DNA from: an uncultured Oscillospiraceae bacterium
Lineage (GTDB): Bacteria > Bacillota > Clostridia > Oscillospirales > Ruminococcaceae
Assembly (NCBI GenBank): GCA_900552845.1
Contig: USBC01000001.1
Coordinates: 1 to 47,985 of the forward strand
Length of the DNA stretch: 47,985 nt
Direction: 5' to 3'
The notes under the pieces are model-generated. The model was not told where the DNA came from. It saw only the letters and a program-made list of their open reading frames with translations, and did no database searches. Of this stretch, positions 23,898 to 32,819 are shown one piece after another. The first letter of the stretch is position 1, and every line of letters starts with the position of its first letter. The position numbers were made by a program, and so were the translations under genes.

Positions 23898-24575
23898 TCA
23901 GCCCTCGCCCATCAGCTTCAGCGCCTCATGTGCGGCTGCCTGCTCTGCGCCTTTTTTGCTGCGGCTCACTCCCCTGCCGATGACATTACTGTTGAGGTGT
24001 ACCTCCACCACAAACTTCTTATCATGGTCGGGGCCCATAGCCGAAACCAACACATACTCCACCCGTTCCTCCGGGTTTTTCTGTATGATCTCCTGCAGAC
24101 GGGTCTTGTAATCCACAAAGGGCGCTGCCTCATGGGTCAGGTCGTTCTCCACAAAAGGCAGCACAAACCGCTGCGCTGCATCTATCCCGCCATCAAGGTA
24201 GATGGCGGCAATCAACGCTTCAAAGGCATCGCTGACGACCGATGGGCGCTCTCGTCCGCCGGTCTGCTCCTCCCCATGTCCCAGCAGCAGCTCCTCACCC
24301 AGCCTTATTCTCTGTGCAAACTCAAAAAGGCTCTTTTCGCACACCAAACTTGCGCGAATCTTGGTCAGATCTCCCTCTGCCAAATGGAACTTATGGAAGA
24401 TGTGATCCGCCACAATGACGGAAAGCACCGCATCTCCGAGAAACTCCATACGTTCATTGCATTCCATTTTCTGCCGGCTTTCATTTGCATAGGAGGAGTG
24501 GGTCAGGGCACGCTCCAAAAGCCCTTTGTTATTAAAGTGGTAGCCGATCCTCACCTGCAAAGCTTCCATGGACAT
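23898..24575 (-). CDS. rnc: Ribonuclease III
   Basis: 225 residues. The catalytic signature NERMEFLGDAVLSVIVAD with acidic metal ligands, a second Asp/Glu at VSDAFEALIAAIYLDGG, and a C-terminal double-stranded RNA binding domain (DYKTRLQEII to EQAAAHEALKLM). RNase III processes rRNA precursors and other duplexes. It ends a unit behind plsX, with 34 bases between; acpP, usual between plsX and rnc, is absent. Confidence 0.97.
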   Translation of the reverse strand: MSMEALQVRIGYHFNNKGLLERALTHSSYANESRQKMECNERMEFLGDAVLSVIVADHIFHKFHLAEGDLTKIRASLVCEKSLFEFAQRIRLGEELLLGHGEEQTGGRERPSVVSDAFEALIAAIYLDGGIDAAQRFVLPFVENDLTHEAAPFVDYKTRLQEIIQKNPEERVEYVLVSAMGPDHDKKFVVEVHLNSNVIGRGVSRSKKGAEQAAAHEALKLMGEG

Positions 24576-24609
24576 AACAGCGCCTCCTTTTTTATTTTTC
24601 GGTCAAAGC

Positions 24610-25614
24610 TTATTCCGTCTCGATGGTCTCAGCGGCAAGCTGGTTTTCCATCTCGCTGATGATTCTGTTCTCACAGCAGCTGATCGCCTGCCGCACGGCA
24701 TTGCAGAAGGCCTTGGCATCACTGCTGCCATGTGCCTTGATGACCGGCTTTCTGGTACCCAGCAGCAAGGCGCCGCCGTATTCGGCGGAATCAAACTTCC
24801 GCTTAAATTCACCCAGATCCTTCTTCACCACAGCAGCCGCCAGCTTGTTGGGGAGCGACTTCATAAAGATACTCTTGATCTCGCTCATAAACAGCTTTGC
24901 CAGCCCCTCGGTGGTTTTCAGAATGACATTGCCGGTAAAGCCATCGCAGACCGCCACATCGCAGCCGCCCAGCGGCACCTCGCGCGCCTCCACATTGCCG
25001 ATAAAGTTATAGCCTGCTTCTTTCATCAAGCCGTAGGCTTCCACCTGCAGCTCGGTGCCCTTGGTCTCCTCCACTCCGATATTTACCAGTCCCACGCGGG
25101 GGTTCGGCATACCCAGAATCCGTTTCATATACACCGAGCCCATCAGCCCGAACTGCCGCAGCATCTCAGGGCGGCAGTCGTGGTTTGCGCCGGAATCTAG
25201 CAGCATAAAGCAGCCGCCCCTGCAGGGCACTACGGTGCCGATGGCAGGGCGCTTCACTCCCTTGATACGCTTGACGATGAGCGTTCCCCCCACCACCAAG
25301 GCGCCGGTGCTGCCTGCGGAAACAAAAGCCTCTCCCTCTCCGTTTGCCAGCATCTGCAAACCGCGCGCCATGCTGCTGTCCTTGTGCTGCTTCATAATGG
25401 CGGTCGGCTCTGCTTCCATCGGAAAGACGTCAGGAGCATCGGCGATTGTCATATCCTCCAGAGAAACGCCCAGCTCTGCCGCCCTTGCACGCAGCTTTTC
25501 GCCGTTGCCGGTCAGCACGATCTCGCACTTCCAACGGTCTGCTGCCATACGGCAGCCCTGCAGTACCGCGTCCGGCGCATTATCGCCGCCGTATGCATCT
25601 ACGATCACTCTCAT
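24610..25614 (-). CDS. plsX: Phosphate acyltransferase PlsX
   Basis: 334 residues: MRVIVDAYGGDNAPDAVLQG, GSTGALVVGGTLIVKRIKG, DSGANHDCRPEML, and NVGVEETKG-like NIGVEETKGTELQ. PlsX converts acyl-ACP to acyl-phosphate for PlsY, the first steps of phospholipid synthesis in Gram-positive bacteria. Its ATG overlaps the trmFO stop (ATGA). Peripheral membrane enzyme. Confidence 0.97.
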   Translation of the reverse strand: MRVIVDAYGGDNAPDAVLQGCRMAADRWKCEIVLTGNGEKLRARAAELGVSLEDMTIADAPDVFPMEAEPTAIMKQHKDSSMARGLQMLANGEGEAFVSAGSTGALVVGGTLIVKRIKGVKRPAIGTVVPCRGGCFMLLDSGANHDCRPEMLRQFGLMGSVYMKRILGMPNPRVGLVNIGVEETKGTELQVEAYGLMKEAGYNFIGNVEAREVPLGGCDVAVCDGFTGNVILKTTEGLAKLFMSEIKSIFMKSLPNKLAAAVVKKDLGEFKRKFDSAEYGGALLLGTRKPVIKAHGSSDAKAFCNAVRQAISCCENRIISEMENQLAAETIETE

Positions 25615-26927
25615 CGTTCTTCCCTCGCTTTCAGATAACTGTTCATGGCATCCACCGCACGGTCCGCCATGGCTTGATAGCGTTCCTGCTTGCCCTTTAC
25701 CGGCTCCGTCAGCGGCGGCAGGATCCCCATATTGCTCCCCATCGGCTGAAAATCCTCCACGCTCTCATCGCTGATATACCGGCACAGTGCGCCCATCATC
25801 GTTTCGGGCGGGGGTAGCAGCAGTTTTCTGCCCTGCAGCCGGTCGGCAACGGCATGCGCCGCCAGAATGCCGCTTGCGGCGGATTCAATATACCCTTCTA
25901 CACCGGTCATTTGTCCGGCGAAGCTCACTGTTGGTTCCTTTTTCAACCTGAACCAGCCGTCCAGCAGACGGGGGGAATCCAAAAATGTATTGCGGTGCAT
26001 TACGCCGTAGCGCACAAACTCTGCGTTTTCCAGCCCCGGAATCATCGAAAAGACCCGCTTCTGCTCCGGAAAGAGCAGGTTGGTCTGAAAACCCACAATA
26101 TTATACACGGTGCCGGCGGCATTTTCCCGCCGCAGCTGAATATTTGCCCACGGACGGTGTCCGGTGCGGGGATCTCTCAACCCCACCGGACGCAGCGGAC
26201 CGTACCGCATGGTATCTAACCCGCGCTTTGCCAGCACCTCTATGGGCATACAGCCCTCGTACACCTTAAAGTATTCCTTCTCAAATTCATGCAGCTCCAC
26301 GCTTTTGGCATTCACCAGCGCCTCGTGGAACGCTTCATACTCCTCTTTGTTAAAGGAGCAGTTGATGTAGTCCGCCTCGCCGCGGTCGTAGCGGGTCGCA
26401 AAATACACCCGCTCCATATCAATGGATTCCTTAGTGACAATGGGAGCGGAGGCATCATAGAAGCTCAGGTATTTTTCTCCGCACAGCCGCCCGATGGTCT
26501 CGGAAAGTGCCTCGCTGGTCAGGGGGCCCGTCGCTACGATCACATCTCCCTGCGGCAGCTCAGTCACCTCGCCGGTCACTACCGTTACATTCGGCAGCGC
26601 CCGTATCGCCTTTGTCATCGCATCGCTGAACGCCGTGCGGTCTACCGCCAGTGCGCCGCCGGCGCTCACCGCTGTTTCTTCGGCACAGCGCACCACCAGC
26701 GAATTCATCGCCTTCATCTCGGCTTTCAGCAGCCCCGCAGCGGAATTGAGCCGCATCGCCTTTAAGGAATTGGAGCACACCAGCTCGGCAAAGCCTTCGT
26801 AATGGTGTGCCGGCGAATATTTCTCCGGCTTCATCTCGTACAGCGTCACCGCAATTCCCCGGTTTGCCAGCGCCCATACAGCTTCACAGCCTGCCAGTCC
26901 GGCGCCTATCACAGATACCTTGTTCAT
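25611..26927 (-). CDS. trmFO: tRNA (uracil-54-C5) methyltransferase TrmFO
   Basis: 438 residues. FAD-binding start VSVIGAGLAGCEAVWALANRG, the segment AELVCSNSLKAMRLNSAAG, and near the end TGVEGYIESAASGILAAHAV, all typical of TrmFO. It makes ribothymidine at tRNA position 54 from methylene-tetrahydrofolate and FADH2. Overlaps topA by 4 bases and plsX by 4 bases. Confidence 0.96.
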   Translation of the reverse strand: MNKVSVIGAGLAGCEAVWALANRGIAVTLYEMKPEKYSPAHHYEGFAELVCSNSLKAMRLNSAAGLLKAEMKAMNSLVVRCAEETAVSAGGALAVDRTAFSDAMTKAIRALPNVTVVTGEVTELPQGDVIVATGPLTSEALSETIGRLCGEKYLSFYDASAPIVTKESIDMERVYFATRYDRGEADYINCSFNKEEYEAFHEALVNAKSVELHEFEKEYFKVYEGCMPIEVLAKRGLDTMRYGPLRPVGLRDPRTGHRPWANIQLRRENAAGTVYNIVGFQTNLLFPEQKRVFSMIPGLENAEFVRYGVMHRNTFLDSPRLLDGWFRLKKEPTVSFAGQMTGVEGYIESAASGILAAHAVADRLQGRKLLLPPPETMMGALCRYISDESVEDFQPMGSNMGILPPLTEPVKGKQERYQAMADRAVDAMNSYLKAREER

Positions 26928-29008
26928 TTCTTTGCACTCGCCTCGTAGCCACAGCCCTCTTTCAGGCAGTGGATCATCTTCACCCGTCCGGTCGTCTTAA
27001 AAAGGCTGCTGCCGCAGCGGGGGCATTTTTCCGCCAATGGAATATCCCATGTCATAAAGCCGCACTTGGGATTATCCTCACAGCCGTAGTAGGTGCGTCC
27101 CGTCTTGGATTTCTTCGCCAGCACCTTTTTGCCGCAGCGGGGACAAGCGCCGGGGGTCTCCTGCTGCAGGGTCTTGGTGTTCTTGCATTCCGGAAAGCCC
27201 GGGCAGGCAAGGAACTTGCCGTACTTGCCGTGACGCACCACCATCTTGCGCCCGCACAGCTCGCACACAATGTCGGTCTCCTCATCGGGGATCTTCATTT
27301 TGGTGCCCTCCATGTTCTTCTCGGCGCTTTGCAGCATATCGGTAAAGTCATCATAGAAGTGGTGCATCATGCCCACCCATTCGGTTTTTCCCTCCTCTAC
27401 CTCGTCCAGCTCACGTTCCATCTCGGCGGTAAATTTCACATCTACTATCTTGCCAAACTGCTCCTTCATCAGGCGGGTCACCGTTTCCCCTACAATGGTG
27501 GGCTTTAGCGCCTTACCGTCCCGCTCCACATAACCGCGCTGCAGTATGGTGGAAAGAGTAGGCGCGTAGGTGCTGGGGCGTCCTATCCCGTTTTCCTCCA
27601 ATTCGCGGATCAGCGTTGCCTCGGTATAGCGGGGGGGCGGCTGGGTAAAGTGCTGCCCCGGCTTCAGTTCCTTTAGGGACAGGGCTTCCCCCTCCTCTAA
27701 AGGCGGCAGACCGGTGCCCTGTTCCTCCTCATTGTCCATCGCCTCGGTATAAAGGCGGGTATAGCCGTCAAACCGCACCGAAAAGCCGGAGGCCTTGAAA
27801 AGGTGTTCGCCGGCGGCAATATCGGTCGAAACGGTATCCTGCAGGCAGGCTGCCATCTGGCTGGCGATAAAGCGCTCCCATATCAGCTTATAAAGCTTAT
27901 ACTGGTCGGAGGTCAGACTGTCCTTGAGCTTCATCGGAGACAAATCGATCATGGTCGGACGGATCGCCTCGTGACCGTCCTGCGCATTGGATTTGGAGCG
28001 GAAGGTACGGGGCTTTGGCAGCGCATAGCTGTCGCCGTAGGTGCGCTTGATGTAATCATGTGCAGCAGAAAGCGCCTCATCGGAAATGCGCAGCGAGTCG
28101 GTTCTCATATAGGTGATTAAACCTACTGCCCCCATATCCGGCAAATTGATGCCCTCATAAAGCTCCTGCGCCACCTTCATGGTGCGCTTTGCCTGAAAGC
28201 CAAATCGACGGGAGGCGTCCTGCTGCAGGGTAGAGGTAATAAAGGGCGGCGCAGGGTTTTTCTGGCGCGTGCCCGTTTTGATGCTTTTGATAATGAACGG
28301 TTCTTTTTCGGCGGAGGTCTTCAGGGCGTTTGCCTGCTCTGCGGTAGAGATCTCGCACTTTTTTCCGCCGGTACCGTAGTATTTTGCCGTAAAAGGCTTC
28401 GCACTTACGCCCTGCTTCGCCAGCAGCGCCTCCAGTGTCCAGTATTCCTCGGGCTGAAAGGCTCGGATCTCGTCCTCGCGGTCAGCAATCAACCGTACCG
28501 CCACCGACTGCACCCGACCGGCAGAAAGCCCCTTGCGGATCTTTTTCCACAGAAAGGGGCTGATCTCATAACCTACAATGCGGTCCAGCACACGGCGCGC
28601 CTGCTGCGCATCTACCAACTGCTGGTCAATGCAGCGGGGGTGTTCCATGCCGTATTTGATGCCGGACTTGGTGATCTCATTAAAGGTCACACGGTTCGGC
28701 TGCTTTTCGTCCAGCTTCAAAAGCTGCGCCAAATGCCAACTGATCGCCTCGCCCTCACGGTCAGGGTCGGTCGCCAGATATACATAATCACTTTTTTTTG
28801 CCTCGGAGCAGAGCTTTTTGATCAGCTCGCCCTTGCCCTTGATGTTCTCATAGTTCGGGGCAAAATCATTTTTTACATCAACGCTCAAACGGGACGCCGG
28901 CAGGTCGCGCACATGTCCCATTGAAGCCATCACTTCATAGTCGGGGCCCAGATATTTCTGAATGGTGTGCGCCTTGGCGGGGGATTCTACGATCACTAAT
29001 TTGGACAA
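26924..29008 (-). CDS. topA: DNA topoisomerase I
   Basis: 694 residues. TOPRIM start KLVIVESPAKAHTIQKYLG, then DPDREGEAISWHL, the active-site region GLITYMRTDSLRIS with the catalytic Tyr, and three zinc ribbons at the end (CELCGRKM.., CPRCGKKV.., CPRCGSSL..). It relaxes negative supercoils. It is followed by trmFO with overlap; dprA is 46 bases upstream, giving dprA-topA-trmFO, a common Firmicutes arrangement. Confidence 0.97.
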   Translation of the reverse strand: MSKLVIVESPAKAHTIQKYLGPDYEVMASMGHVRDLPASRLSVDVKNDFAPNYENIKGKGELIKKLCSEAKKSDYVYLATDPDREGEAISWHLAQLLKLDEKQPNRVTFNEITKSGIKYGMEHPRCIDQQLVDAQQARRVLDRIVGYEISPFLWKKIRKGLSAGRVQSVAVRLIADREDEIRAFQPEEYWTLEALLAKQGVSAKPFTAKYYGTGGKKCEISTAEQANALKTSAEKEPFIIKSIKTGTRQKNPAPPFITSTLQQDASRRFGFQAKRTMKVAQELYEGINLPDMGAVGLITYMRTDSLRISDEALSAAHDYIKRTYGDSYALPKPRTFRSKSNAQDGHEAIRPTMIDLSPMKLKDSLTSDQYKLYKLIWERFIASQMAACLQDTVSTDIAAGEHLFKASGFSVRFDGYTRLYTEAMDNEEEQGTGLPPLEEGEALSLKELKPGQHFTQPPPRYTEATLIRELEENGIGRPSTYAPTLSTILQRGYVERDGKALKPTIVGETVTRLMKEQFGKIVDVKFTAEMERELDEVEEGKTEWVGMMHHFYDDFTDMLQSAEKNMEGTKMKIPDEETDIVCELCGRKMVVRHGKYGKFLACPGFPECKNTKTLQQETPGACPRCGKKVLAKKSKTGRTYYGCEDNPKCGFMTWDIPLAEKCPRCGSSLFKTTGRVKMIHCLKEGCGYEASAKK

Positions 29009-29054
29009 ATCTTATCACCTGTATATTCTTAAAATTTCGTTTTCTCTCAGTGGT

Positions 29055-30227
29055 TCACCGGCTGAAGCGGTGTCCCGCATGGATTTTGATGATACCAAAG
29101 ATCTCAAGCTGAGTCAAGACCGAAAGCGTCTCCGGCACCGAAAGTCCCGTAGCAGCTACCACATCATCGGCAGACATCGGCTCACTGCTCAGGGCGTTCA
29201 GCACCGTGCGCTGACTCGTATTCAGCGTCTCCAGTATATCGTCCTCCCGCTGTCTGGGCACCGCTATTGCCGGTTTTTTGCGGCTCGGGGCAGACATTTT
29301 TCCGCATAACGAAAGCTGCTCTGCCACCGGTTCTCCGGTCGGAGCGGCGGCGTGGTACCTCAGCAGGTCATACTCCTCCAGAATGTCCTCGGCATCTCGC
29401 ACCATTACGGCGCCCTCTCGAATCAGCCAGTTGGGAGCGGCGCTCATACGGCTATCCACATTGCCGGGCACGGCAAAGACATCTCTGCCCTCGGTCATCG
29501 CAAAGCCGGCAGTGATCAGCGATCCGCTGCGCCGTTCTCCCTCCATCACCAGCGTTCCGTGGCTCAGTCCCGCTATGATACGGTTACGAATGGGAAAATG
29601 GTAGGCATTCGGCTCCGCATGGGGTGGAAATTCCGTTACCACGGCGCCGCCACTCTGCAGGATTCTCTTCTTCAGTTCACGGTTTGCCGCAGGATAGGTC
29701 ACATCAATGCCGCAGCCCTGCACTGCTATGGTGCGTCCGCCCGCCTCTACCGTGGCATCGTGGCAGCAGGAATCAATGCCGGCAGCCAGACCACTTACTG
29801 TCACTACGCCTTGCCGTGCCAGCCCCGCCGAGATGCTGCGTACCGTCCGGCTGCCGTATTCGGTGCAACGGCGGGTCCCCACTACTGCAATACACAATAT
29901 GTCATTCAGGTCTTCCCAATGACCAGCGACATACAATACCGCCGGCGGACTGTAAATGTTCCGAAGCCGCTCAGGGTACAAATCGTCCTCCGGCGTTAGG
30001 ATCCGAACCCCGTTCTTTTCACAGAATTCCAGTATCTCGCTAGGGTCGAAGCGTCTCGCTTCATTCACCCGCCGCAGCTCCTCTGCATTCACGCCCTGCT
30101 GCCGCAGCAGCCGCTCCTCTGTGCTGAATAGACAGGTGGGCGAGTGCCACTTTTCCAGTGCCTTGGCAGCCTTCACTGTTCCAAAGCCATATGCCATTTG
30201 AAACCGCATCCAGTCTGTGACCGCCAT
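29055..30227 (-). CDS. dprA: DNA processing protein DprA
   Basis: 390 residues from ATG at 30227 (GGGGAG about five bases away); a GTG at 30239 is the alternative. The N-terminal helical domain (helix-hairpin-helix like: GFGTVKAAKALEKW), the Rossmann core with VGTRRCTEYGSRTVRSISAG, GLAAGIDSCCHDATVEAGG and FPIRNRIIAGLSHGTLVMEG, and a C-terminal winged helix (NTSQRTVLNALSSEPMSADD). DprA loads RecA on incoming single-stranded DNA in transformation. Other competence genes are not seen here. Confidence 0.95.
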   Translation of the reverse strand: MAVTDWMRFQMAYGFGTVKAAKALEKWHSPTCLFSTEERLLRQQGVNAEELRRVNEARRFDPSEILEFCEKNGVRILTPEDDLYPERLRNIYSPPAVLYVAGHWEDLNDILCIAVVGTRRCTEYGSRTVRSISAGLARQGVVTVSGLAAGIDSCCHDATVEAGGRTIAVQGCGIDVTYPAANRELKKRILQSGGAVVTEFPPHAEPNAYHFPIRNRIIAGLSHGTLVMEGERRSGSLITAGFAMTEGRDVFAVPGNVDSRMSAAPNWLIREGAVMVRDAEDILEEYDLLRYHAAAPTGEPVAEQLSLCGKMSAPSRKKPAIAVPRQREDDILETLNTSQRTVLNALSSEPMSADDVVAATGLSVPETLSVLTQLEIFGIIKIHAGHRFSR

Positions 30228-30239
30228 CTCGCTCCCCAC

Positions 30240-30358
30240 CTTTCCTTAGTCATTTTTCTTCTATCTTCCGGCGGCACGGCTCCATTTTTTATCGGAGCGA
30301 CCCTCCACTTCGCTTCGGGCACTCCTCGCTCATTCCGCCGCGCCGCCCGCCTTTTCAT
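30240..30358. other. Spacer with GC-rich nested inverted repeats
   Basis: The 118 bases between trmH and dprA hold GGCGGC (30270-30275) pairing with GCCGCC (30342-30347), enclosing an inner hairpin GCTCC / GGAGC (30279-30296) and a repetitive CTTCGCTTCGGGC-CTCCTCGCTC stretch. It has no clear T-run and no promoter motif that I trust. The dprA unit may be read through from trmH. Confidence 0.4.
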
Positions 30359-31162
30359 TCACTTTGGTTCTTGCTCCGGCAGGTATCCCCTACCGCTCAA
30401 CTCCCACATGCACAGAGCCGCTGCAGCCGCCGCATTCAGTGATTCCGCTGTCCCGCGCATCGGGATATATACCTCCCCGCCGCAGGCGGCAATCACCTCT
30501 CGGCTCACGCCGTTGCCCTCATTGCCGATGACGATACCCCGGCATTCCCCTATCGGCAGCCTTTGCAGCGGCAGCGCCTCAGGGGTCAGCGTCGCTGCAT
30601 AGCAGCGTAGTCCCTGTTCTCTCCACGCAGCGATGCTCTCGGCTAAGTTTTCCACCCGCACCGTTTTCTGCCGCCAACCGCTGCCCATCGTGCTGCGAAT
30701 GACCTTGGGTGAAAAAAGATCGGGGCAGTGCGCCGAAAGCACTACTGCGGCGATCCCCATAGCCTCCGCCGTCCGCAGGATCGTCCCCAGATTGCCGGGA
30801 TCCTGCAACTCGTCCAGCAGCAGATAGCTGCCCGCCTGCATCGTCAATGGCTGCGTTTCCGGAATCTCACCCACCGCAAAAATCCCCTGTGGGTGCTCGG
30901 TATCGGAGATATATGCCGCCAGTTCATTGGAGATGGAAAAGCACCGCTGCACCAAGCCCTGCAGTGTAGCCGCTTCGGGATAACGCACGCCGTCATCGCT
31001 TATCAGCAGCGTCCGCAGCACAATACCGCTCTTTGCCGCGTCCAGCACCAGCCGTGTACCCTCAAGCACAAAGCAGCCGGTCTCCTCCCGCCGCTTCCGA
31101 CTGCCGGAAAGCCTGCGGTATTCCTTGATGAGCGCATTTTCGCGCGAGGTCAGCCGTTCCAT
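30359..31162 (-). CDS. TrmH/SpoU family RNA 2'-O-methyltransferase
   Basis: 267 residues from ATG at 31162 (AAGGGAGG). An N-terminal substrate-binding part (RKRREETGCFVLEGTRL) is followed by the SPOUT knot with motifs LDELQDPGNLGTILRTAEAMG, GIVIGNEGNGVS and PMRGTAESLNAAAAAALCMWEL. These proteins methylate 2'-OH groups of 23S rRNA or tRNA; the substrate here cannot be read. Frame is open further up, but the upstream part is the promoter. It lies after rplT on the same strand, beyond its terminator. Confidence 0.9.
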   Translation of the reverse strand: MERLTSRENALIKEYRRLSGSRKRREETGCFVLEGTRLVLDAAKSGIVLRTLLISDDGVRYPEAATLQGLVQRCFSISNELAAYISDTEHPQGIFAVGEIPETQPLTMQAGSYLLLDELQDPGNLGTILRTAEAMGIAAVVLSAHCPDLFSPKVIRSTMGSGWRQKTVRVENLAESIAAWREQGLRCYAATLTPEALPLQRLPIGECRGIVIGNEGNGVSREVIAACGGEVYIPMRGTAESLNAAAAAALCMWELSGRGYLPEQEPK

Positions 31163-31195
31163 CTTTTTCCTCCCTTTGGAAATGCTCTTTTTTTC

Positions 31196-31224
31196 TTTAT
31201 ACCCTAAGTCAGCTTCAAATGCAA
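31196..31224 (-). promoter_or_regulatory. Promoter of the SpoU methylase gene
   Basis: TTGCAT at 31219-31224, 17 bases, TATAAA at 31196-31201. Confidence 0.65.
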
Positions 31225-31253
31225 GAAAATTTTTTGATTGTTTCATTTTCTGA

Positions 31254-31295
31254 CAAAAAAGCCCGCCCGACCTTGCCTTAGCAAAATCGGGCGGA
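31254..31295 (-). terminator. Terminator of the infC-rpmI-rplT operon
   Basis: CCGCCCGA (coding strand) pairs with TCGGGCGG at 31263-31270 / 31287-31294, then GCTTTTTT. Confidence 0.9.
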
Positions 31296-31307
31296 ACGCT
31301 ATACTTT

Positions 31308-31661
31308 TTACAGAGCAGCCTTTGCCTTTTCGGTCAGTGCGGTAAAGGCAGCAGCATCATTGATCGCCAGCTCGGAGAGCATCTTGCGGTTCAGGTTGAT
31401 GCCGGCTTTCTTCAAGCCGTTCATGAACTGGGAATAGTTCATGCCGTTCAGCTTGCAGGCAGCAGAAATGCGGGTGATCCACAGGCGGCGGAAATCACGC
31501 TTCTTCTGCTTACGACCGATGTAAGCATAGTTGCCGGACTTCATAACAGCCTGTTTCGCCATCTTAAAGCGCTTGCTCTTTGCGCCAAAATAGCCCTTCG
31601 CCATCTTCAGGGTCTTTTTTCTTCTCTTGCGGGTCATCAACGCTCTTTTAATACGAGCCAT
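31308..31661 (-). CDS. rplT: 50S ribosomal protein L20
   Basis: 117 residues. Begins MARIKRALMTRKRRKKTLK, then GYFGAKSKRFKMAKQAVMKSG and RDFRRLWITRISAACKLNGM, the standard L20. Early assembly protein of the 50S subunit and, in Firmicutes, the repressor of its own infC operon through the leader. Third gene of the operon after rpmI. Confidence 0.98.
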   Translation of the reverse strand: MARIKRALMTRKRRKKTLKMAKGYFGAKSKRFKMAKQAVMKSGNYAYIGRKQKKRDFRRLWITRISAACKLNGMNYSQFMNGLKKAGINLNRKMLSELAINDAAAFTALTEKAKAAL

Positions 31662-31709
31662 ATCTTTTTACCTCCGTATCATATCTACTGTAAATGTTGT
31701 TGGTGGGGA

Positions 31710-31907
31710 TCAGGTGTTGGGCATCAGCAGCTTCAGCGCACCGACGTTGGTCTTATCGGCATAGGTGCCCTTGCGCAGATTTCTCTTGCGCTTGGTAGAC
31801 TTCTTGTTCAGGATATGAGACTTGTAGGCTTTGGCTCTCTTGACCTTACCGTTTTTGGTCAGCTTAAAGCGCTTTTTAGCACCGGTGTGGGTTTTCAGCT
31901 TGGGCAT
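31710..31907 (-). CDS. rpmI: 50S ribosomal protein L35
   Basis: 65 residues, MPKLKTHTGAKKRFKLTKNG with the basic HILNKKSTKRKRNLRK segment. Between infC and rplT, in the usual order. AGGAGG before ATG. Confidence 0.98.
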   Translation of the reverse strand: MPKLKTHTGAKKRFKLTKNGKVKRAKAYKSHILNKKSTKRKRNLRKGTYADKTNVGALKLLMPNT

Positions 31908-31929
31908 TTTATTTTCCTCCTAAATGTTA

Positions 31930-32460
31930 TTACTGCTTATTGGCAGGGGCGGGCTTCGCATTCATAAACATGATCATACTGCGGCCCTCCAGCTTGGCGG
32001 GCTTCTCCACGTTGCCTGCATCGGCGCACGCCTCGGCAAAGCGTTGCATGATACCGTACCCCAGCTGGGAATGTGCCATCTCACGGCCGCGGAAGCGAAT
32101 CGAAACCTTCACGCGGTTGCCGGAAGCAAGGAACTTCTTGGTCTGGTTTACCTTGGTATCAAAGTCGTGGGTATCAATGTTCAGGGAAAGACGGGTTTCC
32201 TTCACCTCGATGGTTTTCTGGTTCTTCCGGGATTCCTTTTCACGCTTGGCCTGCTCAAACCGGTATTTGCCGTAATCCATAATGCGGCAAACCGGCGGCT
32301 GCGCCTGCGGCGCGATCTTTACGAGATCCAGGCTCTTTTCCTGCGCCATATTGTAGGCATCGCGGGAGGACATAATCCCCAGCTGCTCACCATCAGCACC
32401 GATCACACGGACCTCTTTATCGCGGATCTCTTCATTGATCTGCAGTTCTTTGTTTGCGAT
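31930..32460 (-). CDS. infC: Translation initiation factor IF-3, probably starting with ATC
   Basis: 176 residues. N domain LQINEEIRDKEVRVIGADGE, linker, and C domain VRMxF-like KVSIRFRGREMAHSQLGYGI. It keeps the 30S apart and checks the start codon. No ATG, GTG or TTG is in frame at the right place: the perfect site AGGAGGT (32469-32475) lies 8 bases before an ATC at 32458-32460, coding IANKELQINE. IF-3 genes in E. coli and Bacillus use AUU so that IF-3 limits its own translation, and ATC here fits that. In-frame ATGs further up (32529 and 32634) lie in the leader and are rejected. Confidence 0.93.
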   Translation of the reverse strand: MANKELQINEEIRDKEVRVIGADGEQLGIMSSRDAYNMAQEKSLDLVKIAPQAQPPVCRIMDYGKYRFEQAKREKESRKNQKTIEVKETRLSLNIDTHDFDTKVNQTKKFLASGNRVKVSIRFRGREMAHSQLGYGIMQRFAEACADAGNVEKPAKLEGRSMIMFMNAKPAPANKQ

Positions 32461-32650
32461 TGCAAAGCACCTCCTGACTAAATGGGTTGTGATTCTCCGA
32501 TGTTCTCTGTAAATAAAAAGCACGGACATTACATCAATCGTCCGCGCCAAAAGAACGCAAGCCTCCCGTGTGATACGGGCCTTGCCTCTATTGACCATGC
32601 CTGCAACCGATGTGCGGCAGGTGAGAACGATCATGTTCTGCTTTCTTTAC
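32461..32650 (-). promoter_or_regulatory. Structured leader of the infC operon, probably an L20-type attenuator
   Basis: The leader has two hairpins: GCAAGGCCCGT / ACGGGAGGCTTGC (32557-32585) and, nearer to the gene, CGGAC / GTCCG (32523-32544) followed on the minus strand by CTTTTTATTT, an intrinsic terminator. L20 leaders of Firmicutes act by letting L20 stabilise a terminator. The position, 60 bases before infC, fits. It is a prediction by shape, not by sequence match to a covariance model. Confidence 0.6.
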
Positions 32651-32656
32651 TCGCTT

Positions 32657-32685
32657 ATCATACCAAATCTCTCTCCCCCTGTCAA
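32657..32685 (-). promoter_or_regulatory. Promoter of the infC operon
   Basis: TTGACA at 32680-32685, 17 bases, TATGAT at 32657-32662. Confidence 0.85.
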
Positions 32686-32819
32686 GGGGGGATTTATGTT
32701 TTTCATCGTTTCTCAAAGCACTTTCAAGAAAGGGCTTGACCGAAAGCTGATTTGCAGTCCGCTGTTCGCTTGACCGAAGGGAAATACTGTCTTTGCTTAC
32801 TGGTCCTTCCCGCAGTCCG

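Noticed and set aside
32734..32778. Direct repeat GCTTGACCGAA, 34 bases apart, beside addA
   Set aside because: Only two copies of 11 bases, no known protein or element; probably chance.
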